A stretch of DNA of 20,804 nt, taken from the NCBI GenBank assembly GCA_001643535.1, contig LXTG01000069.1, forward strand, positions 489 to 21,292. Reading direction: 5' to 3'. The notes beneath the pieces were generated by a model. It had not been told where the DNA came from and did not search any database. It was given only the letters and a program-made list of their open reading frames with translations. The position numbers and the translations under genes are program-made. Positions 1 through 9,700 of the stretch are shown here, piece by piece. This DNA is from a candidate division NC10 bacterium SPGG6. GTDB lineage: Bacteria > Methylomirabilota > Methylomirabilia > Methylomirabilales > CSP1-5. Each line of letters begins with the position of its first letter. The first letter of the stretch is position 1.

Positions 1-2
1 AA

Positions 3-197
3 CCCGCACACACCGGCGCGCTCTTCGCCATAGCCCGGGCGTATGAAAAAGTGGATGTGGAAGAGGCCATCGCCCACTGGGGGCACTACCTCGACGTGGC
101 ATTGGAGTTGCCGTCGGAGCGGGAGTGGCTGGACATTGCTCGAGGCCATCTGGAGAAGCTGAGGCGGCTCAAGGAAGAAAACTCACCGGTAGAGTAG
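3..197 (+). CDS. C-terminal end of a TPR-like protein (partial)
   Basis: An open frame enters from the left edge and stops at TAG 195-197, giving about 64 residues. The text (ALFAIARAYEKVDVEEAI, HWGHYLDVAL, then a tail with RGHLEKLRRLKEE) has the helix-turn-helix spacing and small/aromatic pattern of tetratricopeptide repeats. Tails ending in a basic LEKLR helix are common in such proteins. The start and most of the protein lie outside the window, so the function cannot be named; TPR proteins usually act as scaffolds. It ends 13 bases before the MoxR start and could be co-transcribed with it. Confidence 0.6.
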   Translation, partial: PAHTGALFAIARAYEKVDVEEAIAHWGHYLDVALELPSEREWLDIARGHLEKLRRLKEENSPVE

Positions 198-210
198 GGG
201 AGGCGACACC

Positions 211-1221
211 GTGCAGGAAAGCGGCGAGGCTCGAGCAGCACTCTTTCGAGAACGGTTTCAACGGATCGCAGCAGAGGTGGGGAAGGTCATCGTGGGACAC
301 CGGGAAGTCATCCACGATGTCCTCTTCTGTCTTTTCTGCGGGGGGCATGCCCTCTTGGAAGGGGTCCCGGGTCTCGGGAAGACCCTGCTGGTCAAGACGC
401 TAAGTCGGTGCCTCGATCTCCGGTTTTCCCGGATTCAGTTTACCCCTGACCTGATGCCGGCCGATATCATTGGGACCACGGTCGTGGTGGAAGACAGCCA
501 GGGCAAAAAACACTTCCAGTTCCACCGGGGTCCCCTGTTTGGACAGATTGTACTGACGGATGAGGTGAATCGGGCTACCCCGAAGACCCAGTCCGCGCTT
601 CTCGAGGCGATGCAAGAGCTGGCGGTGACCGTGGGAAAGACCCAGTATCCTCTGGAGCGCCCCTTCTTTGTCTTGGCCACCCAGAACCCGATCGAGATGG
701 AAGGGACCTATCCCTTACCCGAGGCCCAGATTGATCGCTTCTTCTTCAAGATCCGGCTGACTAGCCCTGATATGCAAGACCTCACCGGGATTATCGATCG
801 GACGACAGGGGAGACGGATGAGCCGGTCACCCGGATCATCGGTGGGGCGGAAGTGGAGACGATGAAGAGATGGGTGCGCGAGGTCCCCATCGCCACTCAT
901 CTCAAGGAGTATGTCTCTCGGATTATCATGAACACGCATTCCGACTGTGAGTCAGCGCCCGATTCCATCAAGCGCTTTGTCCGCTATGGGTCAAGTCCGC
1001 GGGGTGCCCAGGCCCTGGTCCTCGCCGGCAAGGCCATGGCACTCCTCGCGGGGCGGTTCAACGTGAGCGGGGATGACATCACCCGAGTGGCGCTGCCGGC
1101 CCTCCGCCACCGGATCATCCTGAGCTTCGAGGGGGAGGCGGAGGGCGTGACCCCGGACCGGCTTGTGACGGCGGTGCTCCAGCGCGTGACAGAGGAGATG
1201 GGCCTCAAGATCCTCACCTAA
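211..1221 (+). CDS. MoxR-family AAA+ ATPase
   Basis: A 336-residue AAA+ ATPase of the MoxR type, a chaperone-like family that usually helps activate or assemble partner proteins, often ones with VWA domains. Visible motifs are Walker A GVPGLGKT (residues 51-58), Walker B IVLTDEVN (112-119) followed by RATPKTQSALLEAMQE, the sensor-1 region ATQNPIEMEGTYPLPEAQ, and a C-terminal lid with the family's SPRGAQAL. The GTG start has a purine-rich GGGGAGGCGA just upstream, and the length is typical. The usual MoxR partners (DUF58 and VWA proteins) are not seen in the window; a TPR-like gene precedes it and the ATP synthase genes follow after a 63-base gap. The family is certain, but the client is unknown. 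Confidence 0.95.
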   Translation: MQESGEARAALFRERFQRIAAEVGKVIVGHREVIHDVLFCLFCGGHALLEGVPGLGKTLLVKTLSRCLDLRFSRIQFTPDLMPADIIGTTVVVEDSQGKKHFQFHRGPLFGQIVLTDEVNRATPKTQSALLEAMQELAVTVGKTQYPLERPFFVLATQNPIEMEGTYPLPEAQIDRFFFKIRLTSPDMQDLTGIIDRTTGETDEPVTRIIGGAEVETMKRWVREVPIATHLKEYVSRIIMNTHSDCESAPDSIKRFVRYGSSPRGAQALVLAGKAMALLAGRFNVSGDDITRVALPALRHRIILSFEGEAEGVTPDRLVTAVLQRVTEEMGLKILT

Positions 1222-1274
1222 GTCGGATGCTGTTTTTCGCCCGCGACTGACTGCGAAAGAGCGCAGAGAAGGGC

Positions 1275-1304
1275 TTGACTGAAAATGAAAGGTCGTGCTA
1301 GTCT
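1275..1304 (+). promoter_or_regulatory. Candidate sigma-70 promoter before the ATP synthase genes
   Basis: TTGACT (1275-1280) is followed after 18 bases by TAGTCT (1299-1304), with a TGC just before it that could serve as an extended -10. The -35 is good and the -10 poor. The site overlaps the proposed atpI start codon at 1285. If it is real, either the atpI start is wrong or the atpI product depends on readthrough from upstream. Confidence 0.35.
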
Positions 1305-1731
1305 GTGGCGCTTTTGGTCGAGAGGAGCCCCCAGCAGGGGGACGGGTGGGCAGGGCGATCCTGAGGCGCTTGGTCGTAGAGTCCACCGAACCGCCCTTAT
1401 CCTCATTGGGGGCGGTTCCCTTTTTTGCCTCATGGTGGGAGGGTGGAGCTGGGCCCTTGGCTATGGGATCGGGGGCGGGATCGCGGTGACCAACCTGGAG
1501 CTTTTGCGCCAAGGGGTCGGCCGGGTTCTCGCCTCGGAGACGCAGAAGGTCCTTCCCCGCCTTGTGGCCAGGTCGCTCCTCAGGTTGATCGGGATTGGGA
1601 TCGCGCTCTTCCTGGTTCTCAGGTTTCTTCCGGTTCAGGTGGTGGGTCTGGCCGTTGGGCTGTTGGTGGGACCGGTCGCCATCCTGGCGGCTGGTTACCG
1701 CGGGTCGAATGACGTGGATCGAGAGACATGA
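1285..1731 (+). CDS. atpI: ATP synthase I-chain-like membrane protein
   Basis: A 148-residue protein with about four hydrophobic segments (roughly residues 36-52, 54-72, 97-114 and 118-137) and a charged link between the two pairs, as in the ATP synthase I (ATP-synt_I) family. In other bacteria AtpI is a small assembly factor for the Fo c-ring and may take part in ion transport. The position directly before atpF supports the call. Remarkably, atpB and atpE, which normally follow atpI, are absent. The ATG start lacks a good ribosome-binding site and overlaps a possible promoter. No later in-frame ATG or GTG keeps the first helix, so the start is uncertain. The call rests on hydropathy and context rather than on strong motifs. 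Confidence 0.65.
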   Translation: MKGRASLWRFWSRGAPSRGTGGQGDPEALGRRVHRTALILIGGGSLFCLMVGGWSWALGYGIGGGIAVTNLELLRQGVGRVLASETQKVLPRLVARSLLRLIGIGIALFLVLRFLPVQVVGLAVGLLVGPVAILAAGYRGSNDVDRET

Positions 1732-1761
1732 AAAACGGCCAGATCGTTTGGGGGTGTCTCG

Positions 1762-2376
1762 GTGCTGAAGGGGGAGACGGTGAACTGGATCAGGTGTAAG
1801 AAGGCTGGGGCGGGGATCGTGGGCGTCCTCCTCACCGGCCTTCCCCTGGTGAGCCTGGCCGCAGAGGTCGGGGAGGAGTATCACCCGGGGATCATCAACC
1901 TCGACTTTACGTTCCTGCTGCAGCTGATTAATTTCATCATTCTAGTGGTCGTCCTCTACAAGTTCCTCTTCAAGCCGTTAACCCAATTTGTGGAGAAGCG
2001 GGCAGAGGGGATCCGGCACTCCCTGGAGGAGGCCAAGCGGGCTCGGGAAGAGGTGGCTCAGGCGCGGGTGGAGTATGAGGAGTCGTTGCGGACGGCGCGC
2101 CAGGAGGCAGCGGCCCTCAGGCAGCGAATGGATCGGGAGGTTGCCGAGGAGCGGGAACGATTGATCCAGCATTCGCGGGAAGAGGCCCAGCGCTTTCTCA
2201 CCCAGGCCCGGTCCGAAATCGAACAGGAAGTGAGGCGCGCCAAGGCCGAACTCCGCAGTGAGGCGGTCAACGTCTCACTGACGGCGGCGGAGCGGCTGTT
2301 GCAGCGGAGCCTGACGGAGGAGGATCACCGGCGGTTTGCAGAGCAGTATATCCAGGAGATGGGGGGGGCCTCGTGA
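1762..2376 (+). CDS. atpF: F-type ATP synthase subunit b
   Basis: Subunit b of the peripheral stalk, which links the Fo membrane part to F1 through the delta subunit. A membrane segment (about 49-70, with the family's LLQLINFIILVVVLYKFLFKP) is followed by a long charged heptad-type helix rich in E, R and A (about 75-195). Ahead of it is an extra signal-like hydrophobic segment (16-34, ending in SLAA), a feature seen in b subunits of several Gram-negative groups. The GTG start at 1762 has GGGGG 7 bases upstream. A second in-frame GTG at 1780 also has a purine-rich site, so the start could be six codons later. It overlaps atpH by four bases. Only one b gene is present, with no b' copy. Confidence 0.93.
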   Translation: MLKGETVNWIRCKKAGAGIVGVLLTGLPLVSLAAEVGEEYHPGIINLDFTFLLQLINFIILVVVLYKFLFKPLTQFVEKRAEGIRHSLEEAKRAREEVAQARVEYEESLRTARQEAAALRQRMDREVAEERERLIQHSREEAQRFLTQARSEIEQEVRRAKAELRSEAVNVSLTAAERLLQRSLTEEDHRRFAEQYIQEMGGAS

Positions 2377-2915
2377 TCGCGGGTTCGTTGGCAAAACGCT
2401 ATGCCAGGGCGCTGGAAGAGGTGGCGGCCGAGGCGGATACGCTGGAGGTGGTCGGCGCGGAGCTCACCCGTTTGGCGACGCTCTGGCAAGAGGAACCCGC
2501 GATGGCTGCCTTCTTCGGCAACCCCGGCATCCTCCTCAGACAGAAGGAACAGGTTCTTCGAAGCCTCTCAAAGCGGATGAAGCTCTCCCCTCTTGTCGCC
2601 CGGTTTCTTGATCTCCTCCTCTCCAGGGACCGGATGCAGGTCCTACCGGCCGTCCCCCGCATCTATGGAGACCTGGTGAACAAACGTCTGGGACGAGTCC
2701 AGGCCGCGGTCACCACGGCGGTCCCCCTCGCACGCGATCTGAATGAGAGGCTCCGCCGCCGGATGGCCGAGGTGCTGGGGAAGACGGTGCTCCTGGAGCC
2801 CCGGGTCGATCCGGCGATCCTGGGGGGGGTCGTGGTTCAGGTGGATAGCACGGTGTACGACGGCAGCCTCCGGACACAACTCAGCCGGCTTCGGGAACAT
2901 CTCCTCAGGGAGTGA
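2373..2915 (+). CDS. atpH: F-type ATP synthase subunit delta
   Basis: A 180-residue delta subunit (OSCP), which sits on top of the alpha3-beta3 hexamer and binds the tip of the b stalk. The N-terminus (AGSLAKRYARALEEVA) is the family's typical opening helix. The C-terminal part has the conserved LRRRMAEVLGKTVLLEPRVD and GGVVVQVDSTVYDGSLRTQL blocks. Its GTG start overlaps the atpF stop in a GTGA arrangement, indicating translational coupling, and atpA follows after 6 bases. Length and order are standard for bacterial atp operons. Confidence 0.97.
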   Translation: MIAGSLAKRYARALEEVAAEADTLEVVGAELTRLATLWQEEPAMAAFFGNPGILLRQKEQVLRSLSKRMKLSPLVARFLDLLLSRDRMQVLPAVPRIYGDLVNKRLGRVQAAVTTAVPLARDLNERLRRRMAEVLGKTVLLEPRVDPAILGGVVVQVDSTVYDGSLRTQLSRLREHLLRE

Positions 2916-2921
2916 GACACG

Positions 2922-4448
2922 ATGGCACAGATTCGCGCCGACGAGATCAGTCAAATTATCAAAGAACAGCTCAAGGGCTACGAGGCCGCCATGGAGGTGG
3001 CCGAGGTCGGGACCGTCATCGAGGTAGGGGATGGGATTGCCCGGATCTACGGATTGGAAAAGGTGATGGCCGGTGAGCTCGTGGAGCTACCCCACGACGT
3101 CATCGGCATGGTCCTCAATCTGGAAGAGGATAACGTGGGGGTGATTCTCCTGGGAGAAGACGTCCTCATTAAAGAGGGGGACCTGGTCAAGCGAACCAGT
3201 CGCATTGCGCAGGTTCCGGTCGGCGAGGCGCTGATTGGGCGTGTCGTGAACGCCCTGGGCCAACCCATCGACGGTAAAGGGCCCATCGAGGCCAAGGAGC
3301 ATCGTCCCATCGAGCGGTTGGCGCCCGGGGTGGTGGACCGCCAACCGGTCAAGGAGCCCCTCCAGACCGGCATCAAGGCTATCGATTCCATGATTCCCGT
3401 TGGGCGGGGGCAGCGGGAGCTTATCATCGGCGATCGACAAACCGGCAAGACGGCCCTCGCGGTGGATACCATCCTGAATCAGAAAGGGCAAGACGTCCTC
3501 TGCATCTACGTGGCGGTGGGGCAGAAACGGTCTACCGTGGCCCAGGTGGTCAAGGTCTTCGAGGACCATGGCGCCATGACGTATACCATCGTGGTCTCGG
3601 CCACCGCGTCCGAGCCGGCACCCCTCCAGTTCATTGCAACCTATGCGGGTTGCGCCATGGGTGAGTACTTCCGCGACAACGGAAAGCACGCCCTCATCAT
3701 CTATGACGATCTCTCCAAGCATGCCCAAGCCTACCGCCAGCTCTCTCTGTTGCTTCGACGGCCGCCCGGGCGAGAGGCGTACCCCGGGGACGTCTTTTAC
3801 GTGCACTCGCGCCTCTTGGAGCGGGCGGCGAAGCTCAACGACGAGCTGGGTGGGGGATCGCTCACCGCCCTCCCAATCATCGAGACCCAGCTCGGAGATG
3901 TCTCCGCCTATATCCCCACCAACGTGATCTCCATCACCGATGGCCAGATCTACCTCGAGACCGATCTCTTCTACGCCGGGGTCCGACCGGCGGTGAACGT
4001 GGGGCTCTCGGTCTCGCGGGTGGGGGGGAACGCCCAGATCAGAGCCATGCGGCAGGTGGCCGGACGGCTCCGCCTGGATCTCGCCCAGTACCGGGAACTG
4101 GCTGCCTTTGCCCAGTTCGGGTCTGAGCTGGATAAGGCGACGCAAGCGCAGCTCAACCGAGGAGCGCGGATGGTCGAGATCCTGAAACAGGATCAGTACG
4201 TTCCTCTCTCCGTGGAGCGGCAGATCCTGATCATCTTCGCCGGAGTCAATGGGTATGCCGATGATCTCCCGGCCGAGGAGATCCGATCATTCGAGGATGG
4301 GCTCTTGCGGTTTGTTGAGGCAAGATATCCAGAGATCTATCAGGAACTGAATGAAAAGAAGATAATCGGCGAGGATCTCCGGCAGAAGGTGGAGCAGGCC
4401 ATCCGGGAGCACAAAGAGGAATTCAAGGCTCAGAAACCAGCAGCGTAG
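2922..4448 (+). CDS. atpA: F-type ATP synthase subunit alpha
   Basis: A 508-residue alpha subunit of the F1 catalytic hexamer, which carries the non-catalytic nucleotide sites. Walker A GDRQTGKT is at residues 170-177, preceded by the family block [13 protein letters not shown]. Further hallmarks are VSVSR-like [17 protein letters not shown] and the C-terminal block with [17 protein letters not shown]. The ATG start lies 6 bases after atpH, with CAGGGAGTGAG upstream. The protein is full length, with no interruption. It is followed by a 174-base repeat-containing spacer before atpG, which is long for an atp operon. Confidence 0.99.
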   Translation: MAQIRADEISQIIKEQLKGYEAAMEVAEVGTVIEVGDGIARIYGLEKVMAGELVELPHDVIGMVLNLEEDNVGVILLGEDVLIKEGDLVKRTSRIAQVPVGEALIGRVVNALGQPIDGKGPIEAKEHRPIERLAPGVVDRQPVKEPLQTGIKAIDSMIPVGRGQRELIIGDRQTGKTALAVDTILNQKGQDVLCIYVAVGQKRSTVAQVVKVFEDHGAMTYTIVVSATASEPAPLQFIATYAGCAMGEYFRDNGKHALIIYDDLSKHAQAYRQLSLLLRRPPGREAYPGDVFYVHSRLLERAAKLNDELGGGSLTALPIIETQLGDVSAYIPTNVISITDGQIYLETDLFYAGVRPAVNVGLSVSRVGGNAQIRAMRQVAGRLRLDLAQYRELAAFAQFGSELDKATQAQLNRGARMVEILKQDQYVPLSVERQILIIFAGVNGYADDLPAEEIRSFEDGLLRFVEARYPEIYQELNEKKIIGEDLRQKVEQAIREHKEEFKAQKPAA

Positions 4449-4500
4449 GCTTGGTTTATGGATCAGGATCCACGGTTCACAGTTCCAAGCCTCGGTATTG

Positions 4501-4590
4501 GGTGTTGGGTATTGGGTTTTAGGTGCGAGCTTATGGTTCAAGGGGGCCTAGGGACGAACACCTAACACCTAAGAGGGAAAACCCAACACC
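4501..4590. repeat. Word-like inverted repeat in the atpA-atpG spacer
   Basis: The left arm starts GGTGTTGGGTATTGGG (4501-4516) and ends TTTTAGGTG. The right arm (4559-4590) begins CACCTAACACCTAAG and ends ACCCAACACC. The outer 10 bases pair perfectly (4501-4510 with 4581-4590), and the TTTTAGGTG part pairs with the CACCTAAG words. The arms are built of short recurring words rather than being one simple palindrome. There is no T-tract, so it is not an intrinsic terminator. Confidence 0.75.
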
Positions 4591-4622
4591 GGATATCGGA
4601 CCTTGGACATTGGACGTGAGAG

Positions 4623-5504
4623 ATGGCGACGTTACGGGACATCCGGCGACGCATCAATAGCGTCAAAAGTACCCAGCAGATCACCAAGGCCATGAAGATG
4701 GTGGCCGCGGCGAAGCTCCGCCGTGCCCAGCAGCGGATCGTAGAGGCGCGGCCCTACGCGTACAAGATCCAGGAGGTCATCGCTTCCCTAGCGCTGCGGA
4801 CCTCCCCGGAACAGCACCCCCTTCTGGCCACGCGAGAGACGGGACGGAAGGGGTTGGTGGTTGTCGCGGCGGACAAGGGGCTTTGCGGTGCCTTCAATGC
4901 CAACATCCTACGGAAGGCGTTCGAGTATCTCCGGCAGGCCGAGGACGCCGAAGTCCAGATCACGCTCTTGGTCGTGGGTCGGAAGGTCCGGGACTTCTTC
5001 CGGCGACGGCAGGTCGAGCGGCAGGGAGAGTGGATCAATATCTTCGATCAGCTTGCGTATACGCACGCGGCCGAGATCGGGAGCCAGTTGGCCAGGGGAT
5101 ACCTTGATAGCGAGCTGGACGAGGTACATCTCTTGTATAACGAGTTTAAATCGGCAGGCATTCAGCGGCTGGTGATGGAACGGCTCCTTCCCATCACGCC
5201 ACTCTCCGTGGAGGCCGAAGAGCTGCAGCCGGTGGAGTTCATCTTCGAGCCGTCGCCAGAGGTCATTTTGGGTGAGCTGTTGCCTCGCCATGTGGAGATT
5301 CAGGTCTATCGAGCCCTGATGGAATCGGCGGCGGCAGAGCAGGGAGCGCGTATGACCGCCATGGAGGCAGCCACGCAGAGCGCCTCGGAGATGATCGAGC
5401 GGCTGACGTTGGTGTTCAACAAGGCTCGGCAAGAGCGGATTACGAGAGAGCTCATGGATATTGTGGGGGGGGCCGAGGCCCTCCGGGGGGCCGGCACCGC
5501 CTAG
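4623..5504 (+). CDS. atpG: F-type ATP synthase subunit gamma
   Basis: A 293-residue gamma subunit, the central rotating shaft of F1. The N-terminus (MATLRDIRRRINSVKSTQQI, followed by TKAMKMVAAAKLRRAQ) is the diagnostic coiled-coil start. The middle has the DKGLCGAFNANI block, and the C-terminus has RERITRELMDIVGGAEAL-like text (here RQERITRELMDIVGGAEAL). The ATG start follows GGACGTGAGAG. The gene is complete, and repeat-bearing spacers lie on both sides, unlike the tight packing from atpF to atpA. Confidence 0.98.
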   Translation: MATLRDIRRRINSVKSTQQITKAMKMVAAAKLRRAQQRIVEARPYAYKIQEVIASLALRTSPEQHPLLATRETGRKGLVVVAADKGLCGAFNANILRKAFEYLRQAEDAEVQITLLVVGRKVRDFFRRRQVERQGEWINIFDQLAYTHAAEIGSQLARGYLDSELDEVHLLYNEFKSAGIQRLVMERLLPITPLSVEAEELQPVEFIFEPSPEVILGELLPRHVEIQVYRALMESAAAEQGARMTAMEAATQSASEMIERLTLVFNKARQERITRELMDIVGGAEALRGAGTA

Positions 5505-5544
5505 CGGAAGAGCGATGGCCGACGACCGATGACCGACAGGGAGG

Positions 5545-7102
<1,558 letters not shown>

Positions 7103-7106
7103 AGCA

Positions 7107-7173
7107 GCAGTCGGCAGCCGTCAGCAAGAAATGGGAAGTAACCTCTATGAGAACAAAGCTGACTGCCGACTGC
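7107..7173. repeat. Inverted repeat (stem-loop) in the atpD-atpC spacer
   Basis: GCAGTCGGCA (7107-7116) pairs perfectly with TGCCGACTGC (7164-7173), and GTCAGC (7120-7125) pairs with GCTGAC (7158-7163). A GCC bulge separates them and the loop is about 32 bases. In RNA this would be a 16-pair stem filling most of the 83-base gap. The stem ends 12 bases before the atpC start, so it could affect loading of ribosomes on atpC or protect the 3' end of the upstream message. There is no T-tract. Confidence 0.85.
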
Positions 7174-7185
7174 TTGGGATGAGCG

Positions 7186-7611
7186 ATGGCAAGACATGAG
7201 GGCATTCCAAGGACGCTGAACTTGGAGGTGGTGACTCCGACCCGGATGGTCGTGAGGGAGGAGGTCGAGGAGGTCATGGCCCCTGGGGCCGAAGGATACT
7301 TTGGGGTCATGGGTGGCCACCTCCCCTTCATGTCCACCCTCAAGGTCGGAGAGCTCGCCTACCGGAAGAATGGCAGGTGGCGGCATCTCGCGGTGAGCTG
7401 GGGCTATGTCGAGGTTCGGCCCGAGACGGTGATCGTGTTGGCGGAGGCGGCAGAAAAAGCCGAGGAGGTCGATGCGGCCCGGGCAGAGCGGGCGCGGGAC
7501 CGCGCCTTGGAGCGCTTAGCCCAGTGGGGGGACGAATCGATTGACGTCTTGCGGGCGCAGGGGGCTCTTACGCGCTCCCTGACCCGGATCGAGGTGGCTG
7601 GGAAGAGCTAA
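7186..7611 (+). CDS. atpC: F-type ATP synthase subunit epsilon
   Basis: A 141-residue epsilon subunit, which binds gamma at the foot of the central stalk and can inhibit hydrolysis. The beta-sandwich start (LNLEVVTPTRMVVREEVEEV) with the APGAEGYFGVMGGHLPFMS block is typical, and a C-terminal helical pair rich in A, E and R follows (about 85-135). The ATG at 7186 is preceded by GGGATGAGCG. This is the last gene of the operon, and a strong terminator follows about 49 bases later. Confidence 0.97.
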   Translation: MARHEGIPRTLNLEVVTPTRMVVREEVEEVMAPGAEGYFGVMGGHLPFMSTLKVGELAYRKNGRWRHLAVSWGYVEVRPETVIVLAEAAEKAEEVDAARAERARDRALERLAQWGDESIDVLRAQGALTRSLTRIEVAGKS

Positions 7612-7659
7612 TACAATGAGCAAGGGCCACTGATCGGCTGTAACGAGGTTAAATATTGA

Positions 7660-7686
7660 GGGGCGCATAGAATGCGCCCCTTTTTT
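7660..7686 (+). terminator. Intrinsic terminator of the ATP synthase operon
   Basis: GGGGCGCAT (7660-7668), a 3-base loop AGA, then ATGCGCCCC (7672-7680), a perfect 9-pair stem followed directly by six Ts. The T-tract overlaps the stop codon of the convergent PilX-type gene at 7685. It terminates rightward transcription. On the minus strand there is no T-run after the stem, so it is probably one-directional. Confidence 0.95.
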
Positions 7687-9436
7687 ATCCCTGCGACCAC
7701 TGGCCCCGCATGATGATGATCCCCATTGGCGTCCCCGGTGGGGGATTGGTATTGAAGAGTGGATCGTAGGCCCAGTTGCGGTTAGGCGGGCGGTAGTAGT
7801 TATTCCCTGAGTTCCCGCAGCAGCGCCACGCCTCGGTGGCCTGCTGGCTGTGCCACAGAGCGACGAGGGAGCCATTGTAGTTGAAGTCCACGCTGTTCCA
7901 GTCCTCCAGGAAGCGGATGACGTTCTCCAGCTGGCCATTCCCCTGCCCCATCGTGGATTCGGCGCTCGGCCCCATGGCAAAGGCGGCGTTTACCGTGGTT
8001 TCCGCAGCGGGCCGACTCGAGGTCTTGCCTTCGGCCTTCTTCTTATCATCGTAGTCGTTCGGCCCCCAGTTGTTAGAGAGGACGGTGATGGCGTCGGCGA
8101 GCACGGCCGCGGGGACCTTGTTCACCGTGTTGTAATCTCCCTGAACATAGACCGGGTTCTCCGAGACCACGGTCAGCCCCGTGCTCGGCAGCTCGGCGCC
8201 GTTCACCAGGCGGATGCCTTGCCCTTTTTTAGGGCTGCTCTTTTTTTCGTTTGCGGTCGCGTACAGGATGCCGTTGGCCGGCATCATCCCGCAGGCCGTC
8301 AAGGCGCCGACATCAATTTGGGTGACCTTCATTTCTGTCTTTTCCCTGCCGTCGTAGAACTCTTCCTTGCGGACCGCCTTTTTGCCCTTGGCGTCCTTGC
8401 ACTTATCGAGCTTGATCTCGTTGCCGGCTTGATCGTAGCCCTTCTCTTTTTCGATGATTAGATCCGCCTGGTAGTAGAGCTTGGCCGCTTGGAGCTCCGG
8501 AGAATCCCCGGCACTCCCCTTCTCGATCATCAGATGCGACGATACATCCGCATTGTCCGGGTCGTACAGCGCGTCCGGGATGGGGGGGATGATCTCCTGG
8601 ACCCCCATGGCGCCATCCTGCACACGGCCGCCAAAAGTGCTGAGGGCCGCGCTCTTCCAGTCGTCGGCCGTCCACGCATTGGTGAAATCCTGGTCGTACT
8701 CGTGATCGAAGTTAAGAGTCTGGTAGTTCCCGCTGGCGTCCTTGATCTCGGGGTTCGTCCCGCGATTCGAGGGATCATTCTTGACGTAGCGGTAGATATT
8801 CCCGGTGGTGGTCGCGTACGAGTCGATTTTTACGCCCGCGTTGGCCTTGAGGTACAGGTTGCTGTTCGAATGGATCCGGCCGGTGAATATCATCTCCGGG
8901 CCCGCACTGATCTCCAGGTCGACGCCCCTGCCGTACAAGACCCCGAACTGAAAGAGCGGGATCCCCAGGTGCTGGACCTTCTGCGTGAGCTGGGCGCGAC
9001 TCCCGCGGGGCCCGCGCACCGTGGCCGTGACCAGGTAGTCGGTCGTCTGGGCGATCAGCCCGGCGTAGGCGCCGCCGCTGAGCGTAGTTTGATAGTTATA
9101 AGGCTGCACCGTGCGGACCCGTCCTACCTGGAAGGCATCGAAGGTGTAGCTGGCGTCGGTGAGCACGGGTGGAGCCAGGGCGGTGAGCTGCGCATCGGTC
9201 GGGGTCGGAGTCGCCCCCAGGAGGCTCTTGAGACTCGACACGCCTGACTCGAGCCCGGCCTCGGCCGCGTAGAAGGCCGCGGTGTGATTCCGGTAGTTGC
9301 TCGCAATGGTGTCCTCGGTCCGGGCCGTCATCAGGAAGGCGAGCCCCATCACCGACAAGACCGCCATGACCAGTATCGAGACGACGAGGACGACCCCTCG
9401 CTGCTCTGCCATGCGTGGGATGGTACGATCTTTCAT
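7685..9436 (-). CDS. Large PilX-type pilus assembly protein
   Basis: A 583-residue protein with a PilX-like N-terminus: a short basic leader, QRG, then one long hydrophobic helix (about 14-36), and the conserved AAFYAAEAGLESG following it. Such proteins are minor-pilin-like components of type IV pili or type II-like secretion systems. The rest is a long exterior part with a Lys-rich stretch (about 320-360) and a C-terminus with NWAYDPLFNTNPPPGTP, which resembles the ends of other large PilX-type proteins. The ATG start has AGGAGA (9443-9448) six bases upstream, which favours it over the second Met at residue 9. It is an orphan, with no other pilus gene in the window. A sigma-54 promoter lies just upstream, in line with sigma-54 control of pilin genes elsewhere. 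Confidence 0.85.
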   Translation of the reverse strand: MKDRTIPRMAEQRGVVLVVSILVMAVLSVMGLAFLMTARTEDTIASNYRNHTAAFYAAEAGLESGVSSLKSLLGATPTPTDAQLTALAPPVLTDASYTFDAFQVGRVRTVQPYNYQTTLSGGAYAGLIAQTTDYLVTATVRGPRGSRAQLTQKVQHLGIPLFQFGVLYGRGVDLEISAGPEMIFTGRIHSNSNLYLKANAGVKIDSYATTTGNIYRYVKNDPSNRGTNPEIKDASGNYQTLNFDHEYDQDFTNAWTADDWKSAALSTFGGRVQDGAMGVQEIIPPIPDALYDPDNADVSSHLMIEKGSAGDSPELQAAKLYYQADLIIEKEKGYDQAGNEIKLDKCKDAKGKKAVRKEEFYDGREKTEMKVTQIDVGALTACGMMPANGILYATANEKKSSPKKGQGIRLVNGAELPSTGLTVVSENPVYVQGDYNTVNKVPAAVLADAITVLSNNWGPNDYDDKKKAEGKTSSRPAAETTVNAAFAMGPSAESTMGQGNGQLENVIRFLEDWNSVDFNYNGSLVALWHSQQATEAWRCCGNSGNNYYRPPNRNWAYDPLFNTNPPPGTPMGIIIMRGQWSQG

Positions 9437-9504
9437 TGATGGTCTCCTTTCGGGCGACTCCTGAAACTGCTGGCGTAGCCCCCTCCCGGAAAGAGAACTA
9501 TGTG

Positions 9505-9521
9505 AGCAATCTCTGTGCCAA
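9505..9521 (-). promoter_or_regulatory. Sigma-54 (-24/-12) promoter of the PilX-type gene
   Basis: On the minus strand the sequence reads TTGGCACAGAGATTGCT. It contains the GG and GC doublets exactly 10 bases apart and matches the TTGGCAC-N5-TTGCW consensus. Transcription would start near 9493, leaving a leader of about 57 bases before the ATG at 9436. Sigma-54 needs an enhancer-binding activator; two dyads further upstream (9579-9598 and 9600-9614) are candidate sites. No activator gene is in the window. Confidence 0.85.
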
Positions 9522-9578
9522 GGGGTGTTTGGGCAACTTATTGAAATATAAGATATTCCGATGGTCGGCCCTCGTCCG

Positions 9579-9614
9579 GGTGCCGATCTTCGGGCACCTG
9601 TCGGGAAGGAGACA
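9579..9614. promoter_or_regulatory. Two adjacent dyads, possible activator binding sites
   Basis: GGTGCC (9579-9584) faces GGCACC (9593-9598) across 8 bases, and TGTC faces GACA across 8 bases right after it (about 9599-9614). They lie roughly 60-95 bases upstream of the sigma-54 promoter on the minus strand, a usual range for enhancer-binding protein sites. Assignment as operators is inference; short dyads arise often in GC-rich DNA. Confidence 0.3.
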
Positions 9615-9700
9615 AGGAGGGTCTAAAAAGGACACAGACGGGGATGAGACTGGTGGAATCACGAGGGGGCGAATACAGGAGGACGTCGAGCTGTGGTCGA

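Noticed and set aside
991..1884. 297-residue minus-strand ORF
   Set aside because: It is opposite the moxR end, atpI and atpF start, with low-complexity Pro/Arg/His text and no family resemblance.
3087..4145. 352-residue minus-strand ORF
   Set aside because: It lies fully opposite atpA, a clear gene; long antisense frames are common in GC-rich DNA, and the text is Gly/His/Asp-rich without any domain.
8489..9247. 252-residue plus-strand ORF
   Set aside because: It is opposite the PilX-type gene; Arg/Val/Gly-rich text typical of a reverse shadow.
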